From: Chionoecetes opilio
Lineage: Eukaryota; Arthropoda; Malacostraca; Decapoda; Majidae
Assembly: GCA_016584305.1 (NCBI GenBank)
Contig: JACEEZ010025386.1
Coordinates: 201,001 to 265,000 of the forward strand
Length of the DNA stretch: 64,000 nt
Direction: 5' to 3'
Part shown: positions 54,001 through 62,514 of the stretch, one piece after another
Numbering within the stretch: the stretch's first letter is position 1
How the letters are laid out: every line of letters starts with the position of its first letter
Made by a program: the position numbers and the translations under genes
The notes under the pieces: model-generated
What the model saw: the letters and a program-made list of their open reading frames with translations, nothing else
Databases searched by the model: none
Told to the model about the DNA's origin: nothing

Positions 54001-54766
54001 GGCGTGAGTCAGTACGTGTGTGTGTAAAGTGGGGAGTGAAGACCTGGTCGTGGTTGTAGGAGTAGTGGTGAGGCGTGGTGAGGCGTGAGTCAGTAAATGT
54101 GTGTGTGTGTGTATACCCGTGGTTGCAGGAGTGGAGTGTTAGTAACAACTCCTGGTATACCCGTAGCTGCAGGAGTGGCCCCGGAGTGATGACGGGGGTG
54201 GCGGGGCGTGCAGTAATCGCGGCCCCATGGCGGGAGTCACGTAGCACTCCACACGCCCACACAGGGACACACGAGTTAGTAGTAACGATTTTTTTTTTTT
54301 ACGATTTTTACGATTTTCATGATTTTGCGTTTTACACGTGGCGATAGCGAGTGAGGGCGGTAGCGACGCGCGTGTTTGTGCGTGAAGGCGGGCGGTATAC
54401 GAGGGGGGTACACGCAATGCCCCCACCGCCCCCCGCCCGCCCACACCCCCTGTTGGTAGAGGGGGCGTGGGCGGGCGGGTGTCAGTGAGGGGGTCAGAGC
54501 GCCTCCTGGGCCGCGTGCTGGGCTTGCAGGGCGGCAAAAAGGCGCTCTACATCGGCACCAATATCCCCGATGCGCGACAGGAGGCTACGAGCTCGGCTGT
54601 CGGGGTCCTCGGTGGCGCCCTCGGGTACTGACCGCTCGGATTCGTCGGCAGCCTGGGACGCCTCGGCCAGTTTGGTGGTGGCGGTGTTCAGACGCTCCTC
54701 AGACCTCTCCAAGTCCTCCTCGAGAAGCTGGATGCGACGGTTCAAGGCGGCGACCTCACCCTCGGC
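32290..54766 (-). CDS. Tm: Tropomyosin, exons 3-9 with four sets of alternative exons
   Basis: Tropomyosin is a parallel coiled-coil dimer lying along actin; in muscle it works with troponin to gate myosin. Exons in transcript order: 3 (54766-54633), 4b, 4a, 5b, 5a, 6, 7a, 7b, 7c, 8, 9d, 9c, 9b, 9a. Lengths 134, 118, 71, 76, 63, 70 and 83 bases equal the vertebrate TPM exon sizes, and phases match throughout. Exons 3-9 give 204 residues; the usual 284 needs 80 more from exons 1-2, which are not in the window. The path 3-4a-5b-6-7a-8-9b spells the crustacean muscle form ([19 protein letters not shown] to [11 protein letters not shown]). With 2 x 2 x 3 x 4 choices, 48 isoforms are conceivable. 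It converges with MRG15. Confidence 0.97.
32373..32788 (-). other. Intron and 3' UTR between exons 9b and 9a
   Basis: Contains a GCC-rich patch (32405-32440). No clear AATAAA for exon 9b was seen in it. Confidence 0.5.
32789..32871 (-). CDS. Tm: Tropomyosin exon 9b (canonical muscle C-terminus)
   Basis: Acceptor ACTTTGCAG. Encodes [26 protein letters not shown] and a TAA stop, the ending of known crustacean muscle tropomyosins. This region overlaps the next dimer head-to-tail and contacts troponin T. Confidence 0.98.
32872..33854 (-). other. Intron between exons 9c and 9b, no further exon seen
   Basis: GC-rich with patches of CTG/GCT (32995-33012, 33490-33503) and GGGGG runs on the plus strand. 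Several short open frames without splice or coiled-coil features. Confidence 0.5.
33855..33937 (-). CDS. Tm: Tropomyosin exon 9c (alternative C-terminus)
   Basis: Acceptor CTCCCTTTCAG. Encodes [26 protein letters not shown] and a TGA stop. Close to 9b but with IQ for NE and TEM for SEL, so probably a recent duplicate. Confidence 0.97.
33938..35492 (-). other. Intron between exons 9d and 9c
   Basis: Mostly unique. An imperfect foldback at about 34537-34749 pairs TTTTTCTATCCCGG with CCGGGATAAAAAAG, probably a mobile element. No additional exon found. Confidence 0.45.
35493..35575 (-). CDS. Tm: Tropomyosin exon 9d (divergent C-terminus)
   Basis: Acceptor GTGTTTACAG. Encodes [26 protein letters not shown] and a TAA stop. 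Same length and phase as 9a-c but a very different sequence, ending in QNM. It is the first terminal exon reached, so a likely cytoskeletal ending. That assignment is inference. Confidence 0.93.
35576..39253 (-). other. Intron 8, repeat-poor
   Basis: About 3.7 kb, GC-rich and unusually poor in microsatellites compared with the rest of the gene. Poly-G/C patches around 36280, 37190-37450 and 38340-38400. An AT-rich stretch at 37780-38030. No coding exon recognised. Confidence 0.5.
39254..39323 (-). CDS. Tm: Tropomyosin exon 8
   Basis: Constant exon. Encodes [20 protein letters not shown] then RLE. Acceptor CCCCTGCAG, donor GAAG|GTATGAG, phase 1, matching all four exon 9 versions. Confidence 0.98.
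39324..40419 (-). other. Intron between exons 7c and 8
   Basis: GA microsatellite at 39894-39915 (CU on the RNA). A GT run at 39188-39220 lies just beyond exon 8. No exon seen. Confidence 0.5.
40420..40482 (-). CDS. Tm: Tropomyosin exon 7c (alternative)
   Basis: 21 codons: [20 protein letters not shown] then E. Acceptor TGTTTCTAG, donor GAG|GTATTG. Same length as 7a and 7b. Confidence 0.95.
40735..41020. repeat. GAGA minisatellite with CCCTAAGAGATA units
   Basis: About six copies of a 50-60 base unit: GAGAGAGAGAACCCTAAGAG, GTGAAGGAGCGAGGCATGG. It stops about 20 bases short of the exon 7b donor, so the RNA just after exon 7b is CU-rich. Confidence 0.9.
41038..41100 (-). CDS. Tm: Tropomyosin exon 7b (alternative)
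   Basis: 21 codons: [20 protein letters not shown] then E. Acceptor CACCACAG, donor GAG|GTAACT. The most divergent of the three, yet it keeps the heptad pattern. Confidence 0.94.
41200..41460. repeat. GA microsatellite cluster upstream of exon 7b
   Basis: GA runs with AACAGGTAGAAACAAGG spacers; CU-rich on the tropomyosin RNA. The longest pure run is 41404-41459. Confidence 0.95.
41828..41890 (-). CDS. Tm: Tropomyosin exon 7a (canonical muscle)
   Basis: 21 codons: [20 protein letters not shown] then A, nearly identical to shellfish muscle tropomyosin. Acceptor GCCCACAG-type CACAG, donor GCG|GTACGG. Confidence 0.98.
42299..42962. mobile_element. TIR element (ACTGGCGTAGCTA ends)
   Basis: CACTGGCGTAGCTAGG at the left faces CATAGCTACGCCACTT at the right, with GGGGGG next to each end. 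About 660 bases, non-coding. In the intron between exons 6 and 7a. Confidence 0.6.
43035..43345. repeat. Tandem repeat of CACACACACC-TCTCTC-GTCAGCTATCATT
   Basis: Five to six units of about 50-60 bases: GTCAGCTATCATTCACACAC, then ACCAT and a TC run. On the tropomyosin RNA this is GA/GU-rich, downstream of exon 6. Confidence 0.9.
43402..43477 (-). CDS. Tm: Tropomyosin exon 6
   Basis: Constant exon. Encodes [20 protein letters not shown] then VSEEK, the most conserved stretch of the protein. Acceptor CACTTTGCAG, donor AAG|GTGAGA. Confidence 0.98.
43560..43880. repeat. Imperfect tandem repeat, about 100-base unit
   Basis: Four copies of TTGCAACCATACATAAATTA with CATCTCTCCCTTCCTTCTACC between them, just upstream of exon 6 on the RNA. 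Confidence 0.85.
44636..45060. repeat. Minisatellite TTTACTGGGCCAATAGAGTA
   Basis: About twelve units of roughly 30 bases ending in AGAATGGTGGTG, with truncated variants. In the intron between exons 5a and 6. Confidence 0.9.
45610..45700. repeat. GA microsatellite adjoining the exon 5a donor
   Basis: About 45 GA units on the plus strand. On the RNA this is a (CU)45 tract starting eight bases after the exon 5a splice site. Confidence 0.97.
45709..45779 (-). CDS. Tm: Tropomyosin exon 5a (alternative)
   Basis: Encodes [20 protein letters not shown] then AAE, phase 2 at the end. Acceptor CACCACAG, donor GAAGG|GTGAGT. Alternative to 5b; residues CVMLEND replace LAMVEAD. Confidence 0.96.
45785..46250. 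repeat. GGT and GGA trinucleotide blocks upstream of exon 5a
   Basis: GGTGGT (45782-45815 and 45955-45980), CTTCCTCCTCC (45990-46080), then GGAGGAGGTGTAG repeats (46097-46242). No exon seen. Confidence 0.9.
46575..47030. repeat. 28-base minisatellite
   Basis: About sixteen units of ATTTGAACCTATTTACTTTT with GTGTGAA or GAGTGTGTA linkers. Its open minus-strand frame ([10 protein letters not shown]) is a by-product. Confidence 0.95.
47709..47805. repeat. GA microsatellite
   Basis: About 48 GA units; CU on the RNA, between exons 5b and 5a. Confidence 0.97.
48181..48251 (-). CDS. Tm: Tropomyosin exon 5b (canonical muscle)
   Basis: Encodes [20 protein letters not shown] then SGE, phase 2, matching shellfish muscle tropomyosin. 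Acceptor GCTTTAACAG, donor AATC|GTAAGT. The first 50 intron bases after the donor are GA-rich on the RNA. Confidence 0.98.
48463..48890. repeat. Compound GA tract with a duplicated spacer
   Basis: More than 400 bases of GA, GAA and GGA repeats, CU-rich on the RNA, upstream of exon 5b. The spacer CAGACAAATTAGTTTATTAA occurs twice (about 48530 and 48760), so the block was segmentally duplicated. Confidence 0.95.
49495..49770. repeat. Tandem repeat with a unit of about 118 bases
   Basis: Two and a half copies of CATCCAAGACCTGAAATATC, AAGTTACTGGTAGTTTG and GAGTGAGTCCCCCCCAG. It ends about 130 bases before (downstream on the RNA of) exon 4a. Confidence 0.92.
49900..50017 (-). CDS. Tm: Tropomyosin exon 4a (canonical muscle)
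   Basis: 39 codons: [20 protein letters not shown], then [19 protein letters not shown]. Acceptor CTCCTTCAG, donor GAG|GTGATG. The preceding intron from 4b is only 209 bases. Confidence 0.98.
50227..50344 (-). CDS. Tm: Tropomyosin exon 4b (alternative)
   Basis: 39 codons: [20 protein letters not shown], then [19 protein letters not shown]. Acceptor TGACCCTAG, donor GAG|GTACGC. Same length and phase as 4a. The close spacing could hinder splicing of 4b directly to 4a. Confidence 0.97.
50620..51110. repeat. TC then GA microsatellite cluster
   Basis: TC runs at 50624-50642 and 50684-50710, then GA runs from 50785 to 51110 with ACTACAGACAGAGA spacers and a CAGA run at 51062-51090. The opposite tracts could pair in the RNA. 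Upstream of exon 4b. Confidence 0.95.
51600..52250. repeat. Minisatellite GTAGACTATATAAAGAGTTA
   Basis: About thirty units of 17-22 bases, with AGTGTTAA or AGAGTTAA endings. Confidence 0.97.
52480..53330. repeat. 70-base satellite
   Basis: About twelve units of roughly 65-72 bases: GAGAATTTTTAAGGTGAATT, TTAGAAGCAAAGAGTGATT, then ACTAAAAACTAACCATGAG. Confidence 0.96.
53600..53890. repeat. Minisatellite TGTAGGAGCCTGGTTGTGAC
   Basis: Alternating units GACTGTAGGAGTAGTGTTAG and TGTAGGAGCCTGGTTGTGAC, about 14 in total. Confidence 0.95.
53930..54180. repeat. Larger tandem repeat with GTGGTGAGGC units
   Basis: GACCTGGTCGTGGTTGTAGG and GTGAGGCGTGGTGAGGCG occur in two main copies about 90 bases apart, with a related third piece to 54175. 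Confidence 0.85.
54494..54632 (-). CDS. In-frame extension of exon 3 (candidate alternative short C-terminus)
   Basis: If the exon 3 donor (GAGCG|GTCAGT, a weak match) is skipped, translation continues for 45 more codons: [20 protein letters not shown], then [18 protein letters not shown] and HAAQEAL, then TGA. Codon third positions are GC-rich like the neighbouring exon. Hydrophobic spacing (L-L-I-I-V-L-L) suggests a short helix. No poly(A) signal is evident nearby. It may be a retained-intron ending, or just an open GC-rich stretch. Confidence 0.35.
54633..54766 (-). CDS. Tm: Tropomyosin exon 3
   Basis: 44 codons and two bases: [44 protein letters not shown]. Acceptor CCCCCACCAG. It is the first tropomyosin exon visible in the window. 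Confidence 0.97.
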
Positions 54767-54825
54767 CTGGTGGGGGGAGAAGGGGGACCATCAGAGCGGG
54801 GGTGTCAGGGGGGGGAGGGTGTAGC

Positions 54826-54903
54826 TCGCGCTCTCTCTCTCTCTCTCTCTCTTAGATGATGATGTCAACGCAAACATACTACTTATGCCAGTACTACAAT
54901 CAA

Positions 54904-54936
<33 letters not shown>
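54826..54936. repeat. TC microsatellites upstream of exon 3
   Basis: TC runs at 54831-54851 and 54904-54936, GA on the RNA. Confidence 0.9.
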
Positions 54937-55012
54937 ATGATGAATGGGGTGATGTCAGACTGCTAAACATGATGGTTACGTAAAATAAGTGAATAACAAA
55001 CGTGATTTATGA

Positions 55013-55014
<2 letters not shown>

Positions 55015-55057
<43 letters not shown>

Positions 55058-55080
55058 ATGACGGTAATAATAGTTATAGC

Positions 55081-55129
<49 letters not shown>

Positions 55130-55130
55130 A
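55015..55130. repeat. AGT trinucleotide repeats
   Basis: Two AGT runs separated by GATGACGGTAATAATAG. Confidence 0.95.
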
Positions 55131-55359
55131 ATGATAGGAATGTAATATTATGATAAAAAAAAACCACATCTAACCAGACAGACGTTAACAAATAAAATAA
55201 TAATAATGTTAATAAGGCTTTATATCAGAAATAATTATTATATGATATGAAAACACACACCGAAATTAAATGAGAAGCAAACACACAAACACACACACAC
55301 ACACTTACACACGCAAAATAATAAAGGCATAAATAAATAAAATAATACAAGAATAAAAT

Positions 55360-55437
55360 AGTCAAACCTCGCTATAACGGACAATCGGCTTTAACGGAAC
55401 CCCTCCCCTTTTAGTCCGTTATATCGAGGTTTGACTG
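55360..55437. mobile_element. Short Tigger-like hairpin
   Basis: AGTCAAACCTCGCTATAACG faces GTTATATCGAGGTTTGACTG, 78 bases in total, a minimal internal-deletion form. Confidence 0.75.
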
Positions 55438-55612
55438 TATACCAAAATAAATCAAATTAATATAACATAACTAGGCCTATATAAGAATGGGGAGGGAGAA
55501 AATAAAGGCAATATTAGAATGGGAAAAAAGCAAATTATAAACATATATACAAGAATGCTGATAAATGACAATAATACATGAAAATAATACAACGATGTGT
55601 GTGTATTAGGAG

Positions 55613-55667
<55 letters not shown>

Positions 55668-56035
55668 TGTGTGAGGCCACAAAAACAACAGCCTTTAGGA
55701 GCCATGATGCTGGGGGGAGGAGGTGGAGGAGGAGGAGGAGGGAGGCCTAGGAGGAGGAGGAGGAGGAGGAGGAGGTGGGGGAGGAGGGAGGAGGAGTGAG
55801 TCATCGTCATGTTACCATTTAAGGTATTACTCTATATAACCATTGATGCCAGGAAGACAACAACCTTCCTCCTCCTTCTCCTTCCATTGATCCTCCTCCT
55901 CCTCCTCCTTACTGTCTCCTCCTCCTCCTCCTTACTGTCTCCTCCTCCTCCTCCTTACTGTCTCCTCCTCCTCCTCCTTCTTACTGTCTCCTCCTCCTCC
56001 TCCTTACTGTCTCCTCCTCCTCCATGTCCTCCTTC
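55613..56035. repeat. GT, GGA and CTC repeat blocks
   Basis: GT run 55613-55673, GGA run 55715-55798, CTC run with CTTACTGTCTCCTCC units 55858-56035. The GGA and CTC blocks are complementary and could fold. Confidence 0.95.
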
Positions 56036-57060
56036 CTCGTTTCTCACTTCTCTTGCCTCATATTACCTTCTACCTATGCTTATTATTATCACTAAGTTTC
56101 TGACTAGTCCTATACTAATAACTTATACTAAAATCTTCTAATAATTATCTACTAAATACTAACTAAATTATCTATACTAATACCTATACTATAATTATAT
56201 ACTAAATACTATACTAAATTTATTACTAAAATGACTATCCTAATATATTCTAAATACTACTAAATAATTATCATATACTAAAATACTATACTAAATAATT
56301 ATCATATCTAAAATACGTACAACAATAATAATAATAATAATCATCACAATAATATAATTTTCCTCCTTATTACTACACTAATATATAACTTCTAAAATAA
56401 TCTAAATAATATTTTTTTTTATATACTTTTAGTAACATGTAGCCTATATTTAATAACTACTAACTCATTTTCGTCCATCTTAACACGAATTACAAGCTAT
56501 ATATATTTAATTTGACATTTTTCATACCTGTAATATCTCTTCCTACCTACAATTAGCTGGTTCATCAAATTAATATATTTTCTTATAACTATTAAACTCT
56601 TCCCTTCTACAAGTCAACACTGAATGGTACTTAAAACTTTATCTTCACTGCTTCTAACACTTTTTTTTTTCTAACATTAAATTAAGTAGGTAAACACACT
56701 AGTTTTCACTCCTAACATAACAGAAACCCTTACGAACCCATCAGTCTTAGTATACATCGAAGTGTTCCAATGTTTCTTTAAATTATTATTATCGATTATT
56801 ATCATATTTCTTTCATTACTAGAATCGATATTTTTTTTACTTGCCCATATTCACGTTTTTTTTCTCTTCAATCAACATTTTACTTAAGTCTTCTGTTCAG
56901 TATAATACATAGTACGTAAATAACTTAGTATCTTAGTAATATTTCATTCGTCCTCTATAAATGCAATATTAGTTTTTAAGTACGTATAAATAGTTCCTTT
57001 TTTTTGTCCCTCCCTGATATCGTATAACTCGGTATAAGTAATTGATTAATTGGTAATCAT
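56036..57060. other. AT-rich intron sequence without a gene
   Basis: Long ACTAAATACTAT-type AT-rich stretch (56100-56330), then unique AT-rich sequence. No exon-like frame. Confidence 0.5.
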
Positions 57061-57245
57061 CGTACATCTTCCATCAAAAGTATCGTACAGTCATGGTAAA
57101 GTGTCGTAAACCTTGGTAATCATCGTATCTATCATCGTACATCTTGCATCAAAAGTATCGTACAAGTCATGGTAAAGTGTCGTAAACCTTGGTAATCATC
57201 GTATCTATCATCGTACATCTTGCATCAAAAGTATCGTACAAGTCA
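57060..57245. repeat. Tandem repeat of ATCGTACATCTTGCATCAAA
   Basis: Three units of about 80 bases ending GTCATGGTAAAGTGTCGTAA. Related units return at 57930-58320. Confidence 0.9.
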
Positions 57246-57398
57246 TAGTGAAGTGTCCTATCGTGGCTGGTTCTCTAGATAACAATAGATCAGTGGTTCA
57301 TAAGGTGATTGGCGTGGGTAAATTACCTAGGGGGTGTGAGTCAAGAGAACAAGGAAGAACTGTCAAGTATTTCATTCAACGTGATCTAACTATATTCT

Positions 57399-57592
57399 GT
57401 TTTATTAACGAGGTGAAAAATGCTGCCCCCTTGCTGCTTACTGACTGATATTTGATGCCAGGAGAAGGGAATACTACGCTTCTTCTAAATGTCAGCTGTA
57501 TTTTATCATAGTTAACCATAGTATCAGGTAAACAGAGGCATCATTTTAAGCATGAGACCTTAAAATAGAAGGGAATTTTTGCCTCGCTAAAA
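57399..57592. mobile_element. TAACGAGG repeat, full copy
   Basis: ATTAACGAGGTGAAAAATGC to GGGAATTTTTGCCTCGCTAA; the same interior words as the copy at 24681. Confidence 0.85.
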
Positions 57593-57889
57593 AAAATAAA
57601 CTATATATAATCTGGTGGGTATAAGAGGTGTTCATGAATAATTATGGGCACAATATAAATGCTAACACGAACATTTCACTTTCTTTCTGATTCACGATTA
57701 TATTGAAACATCTTGGTTGAAGAAGTGAAGGGGGCATGGAGGCAAATATTAACTACTGAAGGGGCATGGAGGCAAGGACCAACTACTGAAGGGGCGTGGT
57801 AGTGAAGGGGGGGCATGGAGGCAAGAACCCACTACTGAAGGGGCGTGGTGGTGGAAAGCTTAAGAAACACTGTATTAAGAGGTTTTTTT

Positions 57890-58320
57890 CGTTTTTAGGT
57901 AGGCTATAGTTTGATTTTTTGTGTCCCTCAACAGATATCGTATAACAATCGATTCATTGGTAATTATCGTACATCTTCCATCAAAACTATCGTACAAGTC
58001 ATTAAGAAACACTGCGATAGATTGTTTTTGCTTCTCTTTTAAGTACGTATAGTTCTCTTTTTTGTCACCCTGATATCGTATAATAATCGATGCATTGGTA
58101 ATCATCGTACATCTTCCACCAAAACTATCGTGCAAGTCATCTTCCATCAAAACTATCGTGCAAGTCATTAAGAAACACTGCTTTATATTAATTTAGTTTC
58201 GTTTATAAGTACGTATATAGTTGTTTTTTTGTCACCCTGATATCGTATAATAATCGATTCCTTGGTAATTATCGTACATCTTGCATCAAAACTATCGTAC
58301 GAGTCATAGTGAAGTGTCGT
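57890..58320. repeat. Dispersed CCTGATATCGTATAATAATC repeat
   Basis: Three units of about 130-150 bases: TTTTTGTCACCCTGATATCG, ATCGTACATCTTCCATC, then GTCATTAAGAAACACTG. Confidence 0.85.
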
Positions 58321-58435
58321 AAGCTCCACAAAACAAACAATATTCCCCTCAGTCTCGTCTTGTTTGTCTTGCTTACTAACCAAACACACGCCTAACACTT
58401 GACTTGCTGCCTCGGCTATCCTAACAAACAAACCA

Positions 58436-58437
<2 letters not shown>

Positions 58438-58484
<47 letters not shown>

Positions 58485-58585
58485 TTTCTATCTGTCTCTG
58501 TGTCTGTCTCTGTGTCTCTCTCTGTATATATCTCTGTATATCTCTCTCTCTCTCTCTCTGTCTGTGTCTGTGTCTGTGTCTGTGT

Positions 58586-58623
<38 letters not shown>

Positions 58624-58680
58624 AATAATATACCCTTCATTACTTTATCTATCTATCTATCTATCTGTCTGTCTCTCTAA
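58438..58680. repeat. GT/TC/TCTG microsatellite block
   Basis: GT run, then TCTCTG, TCTG and GT runs, then CTAT units. Confidence 0.95.
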
Positions 58681-59277
58681 GGGTAGTGGTGGTAGGAGTG
58701 ATAGTAGTAGTGATAGTAGTAGTAATTATAGTAGTGGTAGTAGTAAATATAATGACTTATTAAGATGTTCTACTTGTAATGGTGGTGGTGATCGTGGTGG
58801 TGGTGTTATGTAGTTACGTATCTATCTATCTTGGGATTTAACCAGCTCACGATAACAACATCCTCTCTCTTTCTCTCCGTGTGTGTGGTGTGTGTGTGCG
58901 TTTGTTGAGAAAAGGGTGTGGTTCTATAAGGAAAGAGGTGGTCTCATGTACACACACACACACACACACACAAACAGCCTTCTGGGTATAGCGGGCAACC
59001 TGGTGAGAGGAGGAGGAGGAGGAGGAGGAGGGAAAGGAGAGGAGGGCACACGCCATCTCCATGTTTGGGCTCCTCCCCCCACCTCCACATCCCCCCCTCC
59101 ACACTCCACATCCCCGCCCACCAACCACCCACTACCCTCCACCACCTCTTCTTGGCTAACTGCTGTCAAACGTAAATTCCTCTCTCTCTCTCTCTCTCAT
59201 GAGCAAATTTTCTTCCTCCCCTACTCTCTCCTCCTCCTCCCCTCTCTCTTCATCGATCTTGGGTCAATGGCCATCTG

Positions 59278-59368
<91 letters not shown>

Positions 59369-59916
59369 CAGGGTCATGAGCAAACACCCCCCTTCTCTCT
59401 CTCTCTCTCAAGCCTATCATACCAACATTCCATCCTCTTCTCCCCTCCCTAACTACCGAACTACTCCCTCGTAATCTAACCACGAAACTTCTCTACCAAC
59501 TTTATATCAATTAGACATTTAATAAGACAGACAGGCAGACAGACACAGACAAGAATGCCCTGTGACTTCCTCCTCCTTCTCTATGTATGTATGTATGTAT
59601 GTATGTATGTATGTATGTATGTATGTATGTATGTATGTATGTATCTAATCTTTCGAGAGGCAGACGGAAGAACAGGCAGTGAGTCAGATAGATAGTAAAG
59701 TCGATACACTGATAATTCCTCACCACCCCCACCACCACCACGATAATAATGAAAGTAAATAAAAAGGTTTGATATTTTTTGTTGAGATAGTAAGATATTA
59801 TTGAGTTTTATCAGCTCACGTCAGCTCTCAAGATACCGTATCGCTGGTTAGTCAGGGGGAATAATGTTACATCTCTCTTCTCTCTCAATTAATCATACTG
59901 AGTTCATGTGTGAAGA

Positions 59917-59988
<72 letters not shown>

Positions 59989-60600
59989 AGCAAGAGGGCG
60001 AAAATATGTGCAAATATACAGAGAAAGAAAGAGAGAATGCACAAATATACAGACAAGCAAGAGAGAAGGCGAAAATATGTGCAAATATACAGACAGAGAG
60101 AAAGAGAGAGAGAGACAGCCCCACCTCGCCTCTCCACCACCACTACCAAATGCAGACGGACAGACGCCGAGGCATGAAGGAACCTTTCTCTCTCCCTTTC
60201 CTTAGACGGCCAGGGAGGGAGGGAGAGAGGGAGTGCTAACATGGCTGCCACATAACTACTACTACTATAACATGAGAGGGAGGTTGTAGCCACGGTGACG
60301 TAATGCATACACACACACACACACACTCTGTTATCAGTGTTGGACAAGAGCTATTTCCTCCGCCGCCACTACCACTAATGTGTGCGTCTGAAGGAGGCAC
60401 CAGAATGCTTGTATTTATATTTCTTTTAAGGTAACGGTGTGGGAGGAGTAGTACAAGGAGGAGTACAAGGTATAGAGCAGGGAGGAGGGAAGTATGAGGT
60501 GATGGAGCAAGGAGGGAGAGGAGGAGGGCGAGGTGTTATGGTAGTGAAGGAGTGAATTGAAAGACTTGAAGATTATACAGGAGAAGGAGGAGGAGGAGTC
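58681..60600. repeat. Microsatellite-dense intron segment
   Basis: GA runs at 59281-59361 and 59922-59986, an ATGT run at 59581-59643, CA and GGA blocks at 58950-59030. GCAAATATACAGA units repeat three times (60008-60095). No exon supported. Confidence 0.9.
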
Positions 60601-61100
60601 ACCCTCGCGTCTGACCTGCTTAAGTGCCCTACCCCCCCCCCCCCCACCCCCTGTGACGCAAGCCTCTGTGCCTCCCTGGCCCCGCTGCCCCAAGGTCGCC
60701 GCCCCGTTGCCGCCGCGGCTCCCACGGGCGGCGCCCCACATCCGCCCCTGCCCCGCACAGCAGGTTGACGCGGAAGTCGTGTGTCGCCACGCCCGCGGCG
60801 GAGACACGCTGCCTACACACGCCATTATCATGACACCACACGCCCCTGTGCCGGGGGGCGGGGCGAGGGGAGCTTTTTGGCAGGTTTTTGTGGGCGTGTA
60901 CTGCGGCAAGCATTGTGCCGCGGCAGGAAGCACCGCGCCGCCCACACGGGAATCAGGTCATCGAAGCCTCAGCTGATGCACCACCTGTCACCGCCCCGCC
61001 AGTTTATACACCAAGCATCCAGACACAGGGGTTGGCAGCAGCAGCAGCAGCATGCCTGAGCCTCCCGGGGCGTGGTGGTGTGCGGCACAGCTAGGTCTTC
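60601..61100. other. GC-rich, CpG-bearing block
   Basis: About 500 bases much richer in GC and CpG than the surroundings, with C-runs at 60629-60650 and CAG repeats at 61036-61050. It could be an alternative tropomyosin promoter or first exon, but no tropomyosin-like reading frame with a donor was found on the minus strand. Confidence 0.3.
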
Positions 61101-61543
61101 CCAGGCACCCCTACACCACTAGGCCGGGAGTGTGGAGGGAGGAGGGGTATTGACACAACCCTGGGTGCCGCTGCCTCGCCCACTTTCCCTCTCCTGTGCC
61201 CCGCCAGGCGTCACGCACACCCACCCCACCCACACACCCCTCCCAGGCCACGGCCGCCTTTCTCCCTCCCCCCCTGCCACCGCCACGCCCACACACCTGT
61301 CACCTATGCCACACCTGATGTTTCCTGCCCTCATCCCTACACCTGTCTGGCCCTCCACCCTACACCTGCACCCACACACCTGACACGCCTACCTCCCCCA
61401 CACCTATACAATACACGAGACTTGTAATCGCTCTCCCTCTGTGTGTGTGTGTGTTTGTGTGTAGCTGGGCAAGGCCACGCGGGCAGCCCACCAGGTGAAG
61501 GTACAATACCCAACCCCACTAACCTTGCCCTCCCCCCCTCCAC

Positions 61544-61577
<34 letters not shown>

Positions 61578-61600
61578 TTGACTTACATACACTAACCAAT
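61101..61600. other. CACC-rich stretch
   Basis: Plus strand dominated by CCCACACACC/CACCTG words and short CA/GT runs; no gene seen. Confidence 0.5.
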
Positions 61601-61619
61601 AATCACATTAACACACACA

Positions 61620-61679
61620 GAGAGAGAGAGAGAGAGAGAGCACATGATGACTACGATAGCAGAAGAGAAGACAGATAGA

Positions 61680-61750
<71 letters not shown>
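61620..61750. repeat. GA microsatellites
   Basis: GA runs at 61620-61640 and 61684-61750; CU on the RNA. Confidence 0.95.
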
Positions 61751-61753
<3 letters not shown>

Positions 61754-61859
61754 CCTAATTGCCTTACAGATGACAGATGACAAATGTAAACCAAGACTGC
61801 AACACACACACAGACACACACACACACACACCACACACACACACCATCTGTTCTGCCCT

Positions 61860-62435
61860 AACACAACAACAACAATTAGATGCTAACAAGGAAAACCCTC
61901 AAAAACAATCACTAATAATAATAATGATAAAAATATATACCCAGTTTAAATGAGTTTCTTTATATTGAGGTCAAATTTATCAACCCAATCAAGATCAACG
62001 AATCACTTAACTCCTGACCTGACCTTGTTTATAATCCCTAATCACCAATCTCGACCTAACATTCCAAATAAAAGCAATAGAAAGCTCTTCAAAATTACTT
62101 ATTTATTTTTTTACTACTAAATAAAATAACAATAATAATAATAATGATAAAATATGTTGCATTTACCTAAACTTTCTTCTTGTGTGTGAAGTATCAAAAG
62201 GAGACAGGAAAATAAAAGCAATAGAAAGTCCTTCATAATTACGTAGGTATATAGTAATTTCCCTAATAAATAAAATAATAATAATAATAATAATCATTAA
62301 AAAAAAACTTCGTACATTTTCCCTAAAGTTTTATCTTGTGTGAAGTAAAAAAGACAGCAAGAAAAGGTTTGTGATCAGGATTCACATAGGAACAAAGAAA
62401 GGGTTTAATTAAGTGAATCATCAGTCATATGTGTG
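61860..62435. other. AT-rich segment with a diverged duplication
   Basis: AATAAAAGCAATAGAAAG occurs at about 62068 and 62211 with AATAATAATAAT runs after each, a roughly 140-base tandem duplication. No gene. Confidence 0.7.
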
Positions 62436-62437
62436 TG

Positions 62438-62473
<36 letters not shown>

Positions 62474-62514
62474 CGCTCTACCTGTCGCTGATTACATTGC
62501 TACACCACAACCAC

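Noticed and set aside
60557..60976. A 139-codon Pro-rich plus-strand open frame
   Set aside because: GC-rich chance frame; no known domain, splice signals or tropomyosin match.
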